Positions 1 through 8,602 of a DNA stretch of 64,000 bases are shown in pieces; positions within the stretch are counted from its first letter, which is position 1; each line of letters starts with the position of its first letter. Source of the stretch: Pleomorphomonas sp. T1.2MG-36. GTDB taxonomy: Bacteria; Pseudomonadota; Alphaproteobacteria; Rhizobiales; Pleomorphomonadaceae. Both the position numbers and the translations under genes were made by a program. The notes under the pieces were generated by a model. The model made no database searches. It had not been told where the DNA came from and worked only from the letters and a program-made list of their open reading frames with translations. The DNA lies in NCBI RefSeq assembly GCF_950100655.1, contig NZ_CATNLY010000052.1:124001-188000 (forward strand), read 5' to 3'.

Positions 1-1005
1 GGCCACGGCTTGCGCCTGCCGCGCCGTTTCCTCGGCGGTGGCCGACAGGTTGCGGGCGGCGTCGGCGACCTCGCCAGACGATTTGCCGAAGCCGGCCGCC
101 AGCGCTTCCATGCGGGCGACGAAGCTTTCCGCCAGCGAGGCCCGCTTGCGGATGGCTGCGTCGTCGGCCGCCTTGGCCGCTTCCTGCCGCTTGCGGAGGG
201 TTTCGGCGTCGATCAGGCTCAGGCGGAAGGATTCGAGGCCCTCGGCGATGGCGCCCACTTCGTCCTTGCGGCCGAGGCCGAGGATGGCCAGATCGTAATG
301 GCCCGATTGCATCGACTTCATGGCGTCGATGAGCTTTCCGACGGGGGCCGTCACGCCGTTGCGCAGCAGCCAGGCGGCGAGGCCGATCACCAGCGCGATG
401 ATGGAGCCGATGACGATCAGCGTCGTCCAGACCGACGACCAGGAATCGGCGGTGTTCTGGTTGTTGCGCGCGTCGACGTCGGCCAGGATGGCGTTGTTGA
501 GCTTGGTGGCGCTGTCCTGGATCTGGTCGAGCAGCGGCCGGCATTCGGCGTTGAGCTTGCCGAGCGCCTTGGCATTTTCGGCCGGGTCGGTGGAGTTCGA
601 CATCTTGGCGACCTCGCCGCACACGCCGCTCATCGCCGCCTGCACGGATGTGCGATACGTCTCGATGTCGCCCTTGAACTGATCGGGGGCGCTGGCGATC
701 GCCTTGTCGATGTAGCTGTTGAAGTTGTTCAGCGCGTCGTCGCGCGCCTTGCTCGCATCGGCATTTTCCTCGGCCGAGGTCGCCGCCGCGTTCCAGTACA
801 TGGTGGCCTTGATTTCCGACAGCCGGCGCGAGGCGCGCACCATGCTGACCGAGGCATCCATCGGCCCGGCGATGAGATGGCTATAGTCGTTGTCGATCTT
901 GACCATGTTGTAGCCGGCGTAGCCTGCCCCGAACAGCGCTCCCAAACCGAGCAGCATCAGAAGGCTGATCACTTTGGCCATGATGGAAAGATTGGCGTAT
1001 GACAC
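1..1005 (-). CDS. Methyl-accepting chemotaxis protein, N-terminal part (runs off the window)
   Basis: This is the sensory half of an inner-membrane chemoreceptor. Reading from a GTG at 1005 the protein has a first membrane helix (about residues 9-30), a helical periplasmic domain of roughly 160 residues that resembles a four-helix-bundle ligand domain, a second membrane helix (about 185-207), then a HAMP region and the start of the coiled-coil signalling region. The conserved hairpin tip that binds CheA/CheW would lie beyond base 1. GTG was chosen because an AGGGGG sits 6 bases upstream; ATG at 981 (MAKVIS) is the alternative. Family assignment is firm; the ligand is unknown. Confidence 0.88.
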   Translation of the reverse strand, partial: MSYANLSIMAKVISLLMLLGLGALFGAGYAGYNMVKIDNDYSHLIAGPMDASVSMVRASRRLSEIKATMYWNAAATSAEENADASKARDDALNNFNSYIDKAIASAPDQFKGDIETYRTSVQAAMSGVCGEVAKMSNSTDPAENAKALGKLNAECRPLLDQIQDSATKLNNAILADVDARNNQNTADSWSSVWTTLIVIGSIIALVIGLAAWLLRNGVTAPVGKLIDAMKSMQSGHYDLAILGLGRKDEVGAIAEGLESFRLSLIDAETLRKRQEAAKAADDAAIRKRASLAESFVARMEALAAGFGKSSGEVADAARNLSATAEETARQAQAVA

Positions 1006-1424
1006 TTGATCCCCCTGTTCGCACGGAGCGATGATGATCGGGGGGAATGATTGCCGATGTTTATTGATGGATAATGAAAATTTTTCACGATCCTTGCCGT
1101 CGGGAAGAATAAATACGTTAATGAGTCGTTGACGCCGGTGACTTGAGGCTGTGATCTCCACGATCTGGCAGTTATATCGATACAAAAAGCGGAAATACTC
1201 AGTCATGTCTTCGTATTGGTCGAGCGGCCTGACAAAGTCGTGGCTGAACAGGCGGATATGCGCGGTACGTGGCTTCCGGCGCGATCCCGGCTGTTGCCGG
1301 GGCGGTTGGCCCGTCACGACCTGATCGAACGCTGCATGGACAAACCCCGGCCAGCATGCAGACTCCAGGAAAGCGTCCGGGCTCTCGGAGGTCTGTGCCC
1401 GGGCCGAAGCGGGGAGGGCAGGCG
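1006..1424. other. Intergenic, no gene recognised
   Basis: About 420 bases between the divergent chemoreceptor and hydrolase genes. The receptor-proximal half (1006-1200) is AT-rich for this genome and presumably holds its promoter. Open frames on both strands here are continuations of the hydrolase frame or lack ribosome sites. I see no RNA gene or convincing palindrome. Confidence 0.5.
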
Positions 1425-1994
1425 ATGGCTTCGGTGGTTCTCTTCCATTCGGTTCTCGGCCTCAGGCCGGTGGAGCTTGCCGCCGCCGACAGGATGCGCG
1501 CCGCTGGCCACGGCGTCTCGGTGCCCGACCTGTTCGCGGGGGCGACCGCCGACACGGTCGACCGGGGCATGCGGCTCGTCGAGGAGATCGGCTGGGACAC
1601 CATATGCGAGCGGGCGCAAGCGGCCCTCGGCGACCTTCCCGCCACCACGGTTCTCGCCGGCTTCTCGATGGGCTGCGGCGTGGTGGCTTCGGTCTGGCCC
1701 GAGCGGGCGGAGACGGCCGGCATCCTGCTGCTGCACGCGCCGGCCGACATCCCGAAAGGCGTGAACCTCAAGGGGCTCCGGGCGCAGCTGCACGTCGGCG
1801 AACACGACGATTTCTGGCCGCCGGAGGACCTGAGGCGCTGGCAGATGGCGGCCGAACTCGCCGGCATGTCCGCCGAACTCCACATCTACCCCGGCGCCGG
1901 CCACTTCTACACCGACCCCAGCCTCCCCGACCACCACCGCCTCGCAACCGAGGAGACATGGACCCGGGCGCTACGGTTCCTGGGGGAGGTTTAG
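1425..1994 (+). CDS. Dienelactone hydrolase family protein
   Basis: An alpha/beta-hydrolase of 189 residues, short but normal for small members of the dienelactone hydrolase family; probably cytoplasmic. The nucleophile elbow reads GFSMGCG (around residue 82), so the nucleophile is Ser rather than the Cys of true dienelactone hydrolases. An Asp in HVGEHDD and a His in YPGAGHFYTD complete a plausible triad in the usual order. The start at 1425 has a GGAGGG about 8 bases upstream; the frame stays open further upstream but without a better start. The substrate cannot be told. Monocistronic in appearance. Confidence 0.8.
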   Translation: MASVVLFHSVLGLRPVELAAADRMRAAGHGVSVPDLFAGATADTVDRGMRLVEEIGWDTICERAQAALGDLPATTVLAGFSMGCGVVASVWPERAETAGILLLHAPADIPKGVNLKGLRAQLHVGEHDDFWPPEDLRRWQMAAELAGMSAELHIYPGAGHFYTDPSLPDHHRLATEETWTRALRFLGEV

Positions 1995-2215
1995 GCGGGC
2001 GATTGCGTCCTGTTGGGGATGCCGCCGATTGCGAAGCATTGAAGCCGCGTTGAAGGCCATTACGTTGACATTCGGCGGTGATACAACCATATTTGCAATG
2101 TCGTTGCAGATCGGCTTCGCCGGGCTTGCTCGGAAATGGTAACGATACCCTTGGTCTTCTGACCAAGCACTTGCCTAGGGCTGTGGGGCTTATGCCTTGG
2201 TTGCGCCGGGTCGTT

Positions 2216-2245
2216 AAAGCCGGAATGGTTCGCCGTTCCGGCTTT
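2216..2245. terminator. Bidirectional hairpin terminator
   Basis: A perfect 10-bp inverted repeat (AAAGCCGGAA / TTCCGGCTTT) with a 10-base loop. It ends in TTTT on the plus strand and TTT on the minus strand, and lies between the hydrolase gene and the end of the convergent orphan gene at 2250. It could serve both. A second small hairpin (CTTGGTC-TTCT-GACCAAG) lies at 2150-2167. Confidence 0.75.
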
Positions 2246-2249
2246 TGCG

Positions 2250-2774
2250 TTATCTTAAGCCGAGTATTTCCTCGACAGCCTTTCCAAATGGAGGCTTCCA
2301 GTCACCCGCGACGATATTGTCCTTCGGGTAGGCGCTCTCAACCGACAACTTGATCTGATGAAACCCTGGCGTTCCTTGCCTGTTGGTTTGTTCCAGTTTG
2401 AAGAAGGCGTAGTATTTTTCACCCGACTTGAGTTCATGCAGGCCGACCTGGAATATCTTGAAGTTGTGTCGCCCCGATACCTTCTGGATTTGCTTGGTGG
2501 GTTGGTGAACGAGGGTTTGAATGATCTGAGGAAGAAAGATCGAAAGGGTGTGACGCTGAATGTTGAAAACGCGCCATTCTTTCTTCTCGCGGATGCTCCA
2601 CATCTCCGCAGGTGGGATCATGGACGATCCCACGGTATAGCAATGGCATGAGTATCTGATCTCGACTTCCGCTTGGACGGGCTGTTTCTTCTCGCCGATC
2701 CAGGCCCCCATCTTGAGCACGCACCCGTTTAAATGGGAGAGATCGTATTGCTGATTGCAGTGGTCGATCTTCAC
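2250..2774 (-). CDS. Hypothetical protein, atypical composition
   Basis: A 174-residue protein I do not recognise. It has no signal peptide or membrane helix, contains several Cys (NGCVLK, YSCHCYT) and many Lys/Gln/Ile residues. Its codons are clearly less G/C-biased than those of its neighbours, which suggests acquisition. The start is an unusual GTG at 2774 with a weak GAGG 8 bases upstream. The frame remains open for about 14 more codons to a stop without any ATG, so the 5' end may be truncated or mis-set. It is flanked by the terminator at 2216-2245 and by the end of the EmrB-like gene. Confidence 0.55.
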   Translation of the reverse strand: MKIDHCNQQYDLSHLNGCVLKMGAWIGEKKQPVQAEVEIRYSCHCYTVGSSMIPPAEMWSIREKKEWRVFNIQRHTLSIFLPQIIQTLVHQPTKQIQKVSGRHNFKIFQVGLHELKSGEKYYAFFKLEQTNRQGTPGFHQIKLSVESAYPKDNIVAGDWKPPFGKAVEEILGLR

Positions 2775-2872
2775 CCAAGCGCCCTCGCTTTGCCCGACAT
2801 GCGGGCCGTTGGGGGCAATCTACGATGGGCGACAGATATCGTAAATCCCTACGACTCCTCGGTGAGGGTATC

Positions 2873-4438
2873 TCAATGCCCCCCGCCGCCGCCTCGCTGT
2901 GCTGCCGGCTTCTTGACCATGGGCAGGGCGACGACCAGCACGAGGAACAGGGCGGTCAGGATCAGGAAGATGTCGTTGAAGGCCATCACCGAGGATTGCT
3001 GTTGAGCGAGGCCGGTCAGGCGGGAGATGGCGGCGGTGTGTGCGTTGCTGCCGAGTTCCGACAGGGAATGCTCCATGCCGGCGATGGTCGCCATGGCGGT
3101 GGAGCTGGTGATGTTGACGGCCTCGCGCAGCCGGTCGAAGTGCAGGTCGGTGCGGCTCGTCATGATCTGGTTGATCAGGGCCAGACCGACGGCGCCGCCG
3201 AGGTTGCGGGTGAGGTTGAACAGGCCCGAGGCGTTCTTCATTTCGGCCGGCGGCAGCGTGCCGAGCGCGATGTTGTTGATGGGGATCATGCAGATCATCA
3301 TGAACACGCCACGGAACACCTGCGGCCAGAACAGCTCCCAGAAGTCCCAGTCGGCGGTGAAGCCGGTGGAGAGATACGTGGCGACGGCGATGCCGGCAAA
3401 GCCGATGCCCATCATGACGCGCGGGTCGAGCTTGGCGGACAGGCGGCCGGCGATCGGCGCGGTGAACAGCATGGCGACGCCGGAGACGAACATGGTCTCG
3501 CCGATCTGCAAGGCCGAGAAGCCGCGGATGCGGGCGAGGTAGACCGGGTAGAGATAGGTGAGGCCGTAGAGGCCGATGCCGAGGCAGAAGGAGAAGGCGC
3601 TGCCGAAGGCGAAGTTGCGGTTGGCGAAGGCCTTGAGATCGACGATCGGGTTGTCGCGGGTCAGCGCGCGGAAAAAGAAGACGATGCCGCCGATCACCAT
3701 GACGCCGGTGAGGACGGCGATGCGCTCGTCGGCCAGCCAGTCCTTGCTGGGGCCTTCCTCCAGCACGTATTCCATGGAGCCGAGGAAGGCGGCCATGGCG
3801 GCGAGGCCCCACCAGTCGAACACCTTGAACAGGCTGAAGTCCGGTTCGTCGAAGTCGATCAGGAAGTAGCTCGTCACCGTGACGAAGATGCCGGGGATGA
3901 TGTTGACCAGGAACAGCCAGTGCCAGGAGAACAGCTCGGTGAGATAGCCGCCGGCCGTCGGGCCGATGGTGGGTGCCAGCGTGGCGACGAGGCCGATGAT
4001 CGGCGTCACCAGTCCCATCTTCTCGCGCGGGAAGATGGTGTAGGCCGAGGCGAACACGGTGGGGATCATGCCGCCGCCGATGAAGCCCTGCACGGCGCGC
4101 CACAGGATCATCTCGTTGATCGAGGAGGCGAAGGCGCACATCATCGAGGCGAAGGTGAAGCCGCCGGCGGCGATGACGAACATCCAGCGCGTCGAGATCA
4201 TGCGCGACAGGTAGCCCGACAGCGGGATCATGATCACTTCGGCGATCAGATAGGAGGTCTGCACCCAGGAGATCTCGTCATTGGCGGCACCTAAGCCGGC
4301 CTGGATCTCGCTGAGCGACGCCGAGACGATCTGGATGTCCAGGATCGCCATGAACATGCCGAACACCATGCAGATGAAGGTGAACAGCCGGCGGGTGGTG
4401 AACGTGGGGCCGGCACCGGCCTGGGCAATGGCGGACAT
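2873..4438 (-). CDS. emrB: EmrB-type MFS drug exporter (DHA2 family)
   Basis: A 521-residue inner-membrane proton-driven exporter with about 14 membrane helices, the size and topology of the DHA2 (EmrB/QacA) branch. Diagnostic segments include FMAILDIQIVSASLSEI in helix 1 (DHA2 motif with the membrane-embedded Asp), the SWVQTSYLIAEVIMIPL stretch, and RAVQGFIGGGMIPTVF. The C-terminus ends in a Gly/His tail. It is the second gene of an operon, 110 bases downstream of the EmrA-like adaptor gene, with which it would form a tripartite pump across both membranes. The TetR gene beyond the shared upstream region is the probable repressor. Substrate unknown. Confidence 0.93.
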   Translation of the reverse strand: MSAIAQAGAGPTFTTRRLFTFICMVFGMFMAILDIQIVSASLSEIQAGLGAANDEISWVQTSYLIAEVIMIPLSGYLSRMISTRWMFVIAAGGFTFASMMCAFASSINEMILWRAVQGFIGGGMIPTVFASAYTIFPREKMGLVTPIIGLVATLAPTIGPTAGGYLTELFSWHWLFLVNIIPGIFVTVTSYFLIDFDEPDFSLFKVFDWWGLAAMAAFLGSMEYVLEEGPSKDWLADERIAVLTGVMVIGGIVFFFRALTRDNPIVDLKAFANRNFAFGSAFSFCLGIGLYGLTYLYPVYLARIRGFSALQIGETMFVSGVAMLFTAPIAGRLSAKLDPRVMMGIGFAGIAVATYLSTGFTADWDFWELFWPQVFRGVFMMICMIPINNIALGTLPPAEMKNASGLFNLTRNLGGAVGLALINQIMTSRTDLHFDRLREAVNITSSTAMATIAGMEHSLSELGSNAHTAAISRLTGLAQQQSSVMAFNDIFLILTALFLVLVVALPMVKKPAAQRGGGGGH

Positions 4439-4548
4439 GGGTGGACCGATGGCTATCGGCCGAGGGTGCGCGGGGCGTTCCCCCGCACAAGCCGGTCGGA
4501 TCAGGGAATGATCGAGGCCGGTCCTTGGGGAGCCGGCCGCAAGAGGTA

Positions 4549-5781
4549 TCAGTTGGCCGGAACGACGGCGGCCGTCTGGGTAGCGGTCGGCGCGGTGCGC
4601 GGATCGGCGGCAACCACCACGGAGAGGCCGGGGCGGAGTTTGCCGCTCAGGGCCACGTCGTCGGGCACCGCGATGCGCACGGGCAGGCGCTGCACCACCT
4701 TGGTGAAGTTGCCGGTGGCGTTGTTGGCCGGCAAGAGGCTGAACACCGAACCGGTGGCCGGCGACAGGCTCTCGACCTTGCCGAGGATGGTCTCCTCCTC
4801 GCCGAGGGCGTCGACGGTGATGCGCACGGTCTCGCCGGGAACGAGCTTGGCGAGCTGCGTTTCCTTGTAGTTGGCCTCGATGTGGGCGCTGCCGCTGGCG
4901 ACCAGCGAGGCGAGCTGCTGGCCGGGCGTCACGTAGGTGCCGACCTCGACGGCCTTGTTGCCGACGACGCCATCGATCGGGGCGCGGATCTCGGTGAAGG
5001 AGAGATCGCGGTTGGCCTTGTCGAGGGCGGTCTGCAAGGTCTTGCCGGTGGCTTCCGCCTCGGCCTTCTCAGCCTTCAGCACCTCGATGTTGGCCTCGGC
5101 CACGGCGACGGCCGCCTCGGCGGAGGCCACGGTGGCGCGGGCGGCGTCGCGGTCGGTGCGGGCATCGTCGAGCTGCGACTGGGCCGACACCTTGTTGGTG
5201 ACCAGCGTGGTCTGTCGGCTGAAGTTGATGTCCTTGGATTCCAGGCTCGCCTCGGCCGAGGCGACGCCGGCCTTGGCCTGGGCCACCTGCGCCTCGCCGG
5301 CAGCGATCTGCTTGTCGATGCGGGCGATGGTGGCGAGGTTGCCGGCGAGCGCGTTCTTCGCCTGGGCGACGGCCAGCGCGTAGTCGCCGCTGTCGACGCG
5401 GGCGATGACGTCGCCCTTCTTCACCGCCTGATTGTCGGCCACCATCACCTCGGTGACGTAGCCGGAGGCCTTGGCGGCCAGCGTGGTGATGTCGGCGGCC
5501 ACATAGGCGTCGTCGGTGGTGACCAGGAAGCGGCCGTCGAGCCACCAGGCATAGCCGGCCTTGCCGCCGAACCAGGCGGCCGCGCCGAGAAGGGCGACCA
5601 GAACCAGTCGGCCCGTGATGCCGCGCTTCTTCTTCGGTTGAGCCGCCGGTGCGGCCGCCGCCTCATGGTGCGGCGCCTCGCCGATGTGCTTGGGCGCAGC
5701 CTCGGTGGCCGGGCGGATCTGAGTGACAGTGGCTTCCGAGCCGTCGCTCTCGTGAGCGGCGTTCGCTTCGCGCTTGGCCAT
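4549..5781 (-). CDS. emrA: EmrA/HlyD-family membrane fusion protein
   Basis: The periplasmic adaptor of the EmrAB-like pump. A cytoplasmic Pro/Ala-rich N-terminus (about 50 residues) is followed by a single membrane helix (GRLVLVALLGAAAWFGGKAGYA), a biotinyl-lipoyl-like half (YVTEVMVADNQAVKKGDVIARVD), a long alpha-helical hairpin and a beta-barrel (IDGVVGNKAVEVGTYVTPGQQ). About 410 residues, normal for EmrA. ATG at 5781 is preferred because GGAG stands 6 bases upstream; an in-frame ATG at 5793 exists but lacks a ribosome site. It is first in the operon, with the exporter gene next. Confidence 0.92.
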   Translation of the reverse strand: MAKREANAAHESDGSEATVTQIRPATEAAPKHIGEAPHHEAAAAPAAQPKKKRGITGRLVLVALLGAAAWFGGKAGYAWWLDGRFLVTTDDAYVAADITTLAAKASGYVTEVMVADNQAVKKGDVIARVDSGDYALAVAQAKNALAGNLATIARIDKQIAAGEAQVAQAKAGVASAEASLESKDINFSRQTTLVTNKVSAQSQLDDARTDRDAARATVASAEAAVAVAEANIEVLKAEKAEAEATGKTLQTALDKANRDLSFTEIRAPIDGVVGNKAVEVGTYVTPGQQLASLVASGSAHIEANYKETQLAKLVPGETVRITVDALGEEETILGKVESLSPATGSVFSLLPANNATGNFTKVVQRLPVRIAVPDDVALSGKLRPGLSVVVAADPRTAPTATQTAAVVPAN

Positions 5782-5880
5782 TGAAATCTCCATCTGTCCG
5801 CTGGGCGGACGGCGCCGGGCGACTGGGTCCCGCGACTAAAGTCTTAAGTGTTGTTCCTATGCGTCAAAGGTGTTATCTCA

Positions 5881-5899
5881 TGACCGAACCGTTCGGTCA
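5881..5899. promoter_or_regulatory. TetR operator palindrome
   Basis: A perfect 19-bp palindrome, TGACCGAAC-C-GTTCGGTCA, in the region shared by the divergent emrAB-like and tetR genes. The half-site GACCGAAC with its one-base centre is typical of AcrR-like TetR operators. It lies about 100 bases upstream of the pump gene start and about 180 upstream of the regulator, so it probably controls at least the pump. Confidence 0.85.
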
Positions 5900-6076
5900 A
5901 TTGCAGTATTGGCTCTTGGTTGACGATTTGACCCCTTCGGGGGCAGTCTCCGCAAAACGTGATCGTCGCCCCGGATTTCCGTGAACGCCGATCGCCAAAA
6001 GGCAGGCTGGCCCTCGGGCCGCAAATGCCGACAATGATCAGCGCGGGTGGAATGAACGCCGCGAGGGCAGGGGTGG

Positions 6077-6724
6077 ATGAGCAAGGTAGCGGCGCAGGCC
6101 GGCGGATCGACGGCCGGTGGTGAAGGACAGGACAGCGAGAAACGGCGGCAGATCCTCGACGGCGCCCGCGAGGTGTTCCGCGCCAAGGGCTACGAGGGCG
6201 CCTCAATGGACGCCATCGCCAAGGCGGCCGGCGTTTCCAAGGGTACGCTCTATGTCTACTTCACCAACAAGGACGAGCTGTTCGAGCGGCTGATCACCGA
6301 CGAGAAGCAGGAACTGGCCGCCGCGCTCGACGCTTTCCAGCCGACGACCGAAAGCTTCCACGACAACCTCCGGGCCTTCGCCATCAGCTTCAACGACCTG
6401 CTCACCGGCGAGAACCACATGTCGTCCATCCGCATGGTGGTGGGCGCGGTGGACAAGTTCCCCGCCGTCGGCGCCATGTTCTTCCGGGCCGGCGCCGAAC
6501 GCGGCACGACGCGGCTGACCGAGGTGTTCGGTCAGGCCGTGGCCGACGGCCGTCTGAAACCGTGCGACCCCGCCGTCGCCGCCCACCACTTCATCGCGCT
6601 ATGCACCTCCGAGGTGATGAAGAAGGCGCTGTTCGGCGCCGAGCTGCGGCCGTCGCCGGAGGAAGCGCGGCGCATCGTCGACAATGGGCTGGACGTGTTC
6701 ATGAGCTACTACAGCCGGGACTGA
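6077..6724 (+). CDS. TetR/AcrR-family repressor of the EmrAB-like pump
   Basis: A 215-residue one-domain repressor. The N-terminal helix-turn-helix is canonical (RRQILDGAREVFRAKGYEG, then MDAIAKAAGVSKGTLYVYFTNKDELF, residues about 23-70); the C-terminal all-helical ligand domain resembles the AcrR C-terminal family. It is divergent from the pump operon with a perfect palindrome between them, so drug-responsive repression of the pump is the likely role (inference). A repeat element begins 4 bases after the stop codon. Confidence 0.92.
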   Translation: MSKVAAQAGGSTAGGEGQDSEKRRQILDGAREVFRAKGYEGASMDAIAKAAGVSKGTLYVYFTNKDELFERLITDEKQELAAALDAFQPTTESFHDNLRAFAISFNDLLTGENHMSSIRMVVGAVDKFPAVGAMFFRAGAERGTTRLTEVFGQAVADGRLKPCDPAVAAHHFIALCTSEVMKKALFGAELRPSPEEARRIVDNGLDVFMSYYSRD

Positions 6725-6728
6725 GCGG

Positions 6729-6898
6729 AAATTCTACTGGGGCGGGCATTTGGCTTAGTCTTCTGTGCTTCCGGTGCTCACGGACGTTAAGTCCGCTCCG
6801 CTCCGGTTCTCGAAGCCGTCGCCAAGGGCATCCGCCCGAAAAGTTGCAGACTTTTCGGGCCAAGCGGATGCCCAGGGATGCCGCACCCCAGCGAATTT
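6729..6898 (+). repeat. Palindromic repeat family 1, copy A (170 bp, with nested hairpin)
   Basis: The ends form imperfect inverted repeats of about 20 bases (AAATTCTACTGGGGCGGGCA at 6729-6748 against the complement of 6879-6898). The interior (6755-6815) is nearly identical to copy B at 58338. Copy A also carries an extra strong hairpin at 6826-6873 (arms GGGCATCCGC / GCGGATGCCC with an inner CCGAAAAGT / ACTTTTCGG stem), absent from copy B. It starts 4 bases after the tetR stop. No coding capacity; it resembles a MITE or an extended REP element. Confidence 0.8.
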
Positions 6899-6941
6899 CG
6901 GCTCAGTCCCTTGGAGCTTCACATACTCGGAGCCCTATATT

Positions 6942-7109
6942 GGCGTTGCGCCTGGTTCTGCCCGAGATCCTCTGCCTTCGCAGAGGAGGACAGCTTGATA
7001 ATTACGGGTGCGAGCCAGTGTACTGTTTCGCCTATATAAATCTGTCCTCCTCTGCGAAGGCAGAGGATCTCGGGCCGGAAGGGGCGGCGCGTGTGGGATC
7101 GGGCTCCCT
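6942..7109. repeat. Palindromic repeat family 2, copy 1 (168 bp)
   Basis: Two perfect 33-base inverted arms (6961-6993 and 7042-7074) are separated by a 48-base AT-richer spacer. Each arm contains its own 7-bp hairpin (CCTCTGC-4-GCAGAGG), so the element can fold as one long stem or as two small hairpins, like a bacterial interspersed mosaic element. About 19 bases before and 35 bases after the arms are also shared with copy 2 at 8405-8572. It lies in the intergenic region downstream of the NmrA-like gene. Confidence 0.88.
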
Positions 7110-7124
7110 GCCATTCCCCCGCGT

Positions 7125-7982
7125 TCAAGCTGCAAGGACGGACGAGACGAACTCCGAGAGGGTGACCTTGCCGCGGCGGGGCGCTTGCTGTCTGTCGAAG
7201 TCGCTGTCCACGATGGCGGCGGTCATCCTGGTGAAGGAGCGCGCCGCCACGTCGGAGAAGCCCAGGCTTCTGAAGGTTTCCTCCCAGCGGCCTCGCTCCG
7301 TCACCTCCAGCCCGATCTCCCTGCCGAGGGCGTCGGCGAAGGCGTCGGCCACGTCGCTTGGCGTGTACAACTCGGGGCCTTCGACGTAGACGACGCCGAC
7401 ATCCTCGAGCGGGCTGACCAGCCGGTCGGCGGCCGCCTCACCAAGGTCGCGCGGCGACACCATGGGGATGGGCATGTCGGCCGGGAACATGCTCTGGAGC
7501 TTGCCTGAGTGACGGACGCCTTCGGCAAGGCCGGTCCAGTTGGTCATGTAGTAGGCGCCACGGTTGATCGCGGCGGGAATGGACTGCCGGCGCAAGCCGT
7601 CTTCCAGCTCCCACAGGGTCGACAGGTCGCCGATGCCCTCGCCGGGTTGCGCGCCATAGGTCGACGCCGCGACGACCTTTTCCAGCCCCGAACCGTCGAG
7701 CGCGGCCAGAATGTTGGCGATGGTCCGGCGTTCCGTGCTGTCGGTGTCGCCGGTCGGGTCGGCGGGAGGATTGAGCAGGAAGGCCCGCTTTCCGCTGCGA
7801 AAGGCCGCCTTGAGCGAGGCGGTATCCTCGGCGTCGGCCTGAACGATCCGTGCCCCCTTGTCGCGCCAGATCGAAGCGCGTTCGGGCTGGCGGGTGAGCA
7901 CGGTCACCGCCTCTCCCTTGGCCAGCAGCGCGTCGGCGACCGCTCCGCCGACGTTTCCGGTTGCTCCCATGACGACATACAT
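7125..7982 (-). CDS. NmrA-like NAD(P)-binding protein
   Basis: A 285-residue atypical short-chain dehydrogenase. The N-terminal Rossmann motif MYVVMGATGNVGGAVADAL is followed by TRQPER, typical of NmrA and NAD(P)H:quinone-sensing proteins, and there is no classical YxxxK active site. Such proteins act as redox-cofactor sensors or as oxidoreductases; which applies cannot be told. The ATG at 7982 has AGGAG 8 bases upstream. The frame extends upstream to 8033 without a ribosome site. The gene stands alone between two copies of palindromic repeat family 2. Confidence 0.85.
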   Translation of the reverse strand: MYVVMGATGNVGGAVADALLAKGEAVTVLTRQPERASIWRDKGARIVQADAEDTASLKAAFRSGKRAFLLNPPADPTGDTDSTERRTIANILAALDGSGLEKVVAASTYGAQPGEGIGDLSTLWELEDGLRRQSIPAAINRGAYYMTNWTGLAEGVRHSGKLQSMFPADMPIPMVSPRDLGEAAADRLVSPLEDVGVVYVEGPELYTPSDVADAFADALGREIGLEVTERGRWEETFRSLGFSDVAARSFTRMTAAIVDSDFDRQQAPRRGKVTLSEFVSSVLAA

Positions 7983-8404
7983 TTGCGTGTCTCCTGAAAT
8001 GATGGAGATCATGCTACCGTCTATTGCTGCCAATTTATGGCATCATGATTGTGTGTCTTCCGATCAGTCCACCTTGTTGCGCGCTGAGAATGTGCCTTTT
8101 ATCTGGGGTTTCGGATGTCTGTGGAGCCTGTTGATGCTGTCATATCGAGGCAGTAGACCGAAAGGCGGCGATCATCGTCATACCAAGTGGCCAGCTTCGC
8201 CTCATCGAGGTCGAGCCTCAGCCTCAAGGCCGGAACGAACCTTCTACGGAAGTGGGCATCCCCCCGATCCCAAAGGTCTGCAACTCTTCGAGCGGATGGC
8301 TTGGATTTGGGGACGCTTGACGTTCTCGACCCGATTGCCACCTGCCGCAGCCCAGCGAGCCTCGCTTCAGCTCCGTGGAGCTCTTCATGCGGCAGCATGA
8401 TATC
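7983..8404. other. Intergenic region, possible decayed sequence
   Basis: About 420 bases with no convincing gene. A minus-strand frame (8099-8398, 99 codons) has a protein-like middle but no ribosome site, and its start region is repeat-like (CAGCCCAGCGAG around 8350, similar to the right end of repeat family 1). It may be a gene remnant. Confidence 0.35.
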
Positions 8405-8572
8405 GGCGTTGCGCTTGGTTCTGCCCGAGATCCTCTGCCTCCGCAGAGGAGGACAGCTTGAAAATTAGGAGTGCGAGCCAGTGTCCTGTTTCGCCTATAT
8501 AAATCTGTCCTCCTCTGCGAAGGCAGAGGATCTCGGGCAGGAGAGGGCGGCGCGTGTGGGGTCGGGCTCCCT
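8405..8572. repeat. Palindromic repeat family 2, copy 2 (168 bp)
   Basis: Same length and order as copy 1. The arms lie at 8424-8456 and 8505-8537 with a 48-base spacer; one arm base differs (in a hairpin loop) and about four spacer bases differ from copy 1. It lies 30 bases beyond the end of the GAPDH gene. Together the two copies bracket the NmrA-like gene in direct orientation. Confidence 0.88.
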
Positions 8573-8602
8573 CTTGATGAGGAAGCCCGCCCGCGATCAG
8601 TC

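Noticed and set aside
10..1002. Plus-strand frame of 330 codons at the window start
   Set aside because: Antisense of the chemoreceptor, whose helices and HAMP region read cleanly on the minus strand.
8099..8398. Minus-strand 99-codon frame between repeats
   Set aside because: Some protein-like sequence but no ribosome site and repeat-like edges; kept only as a possible remnant.
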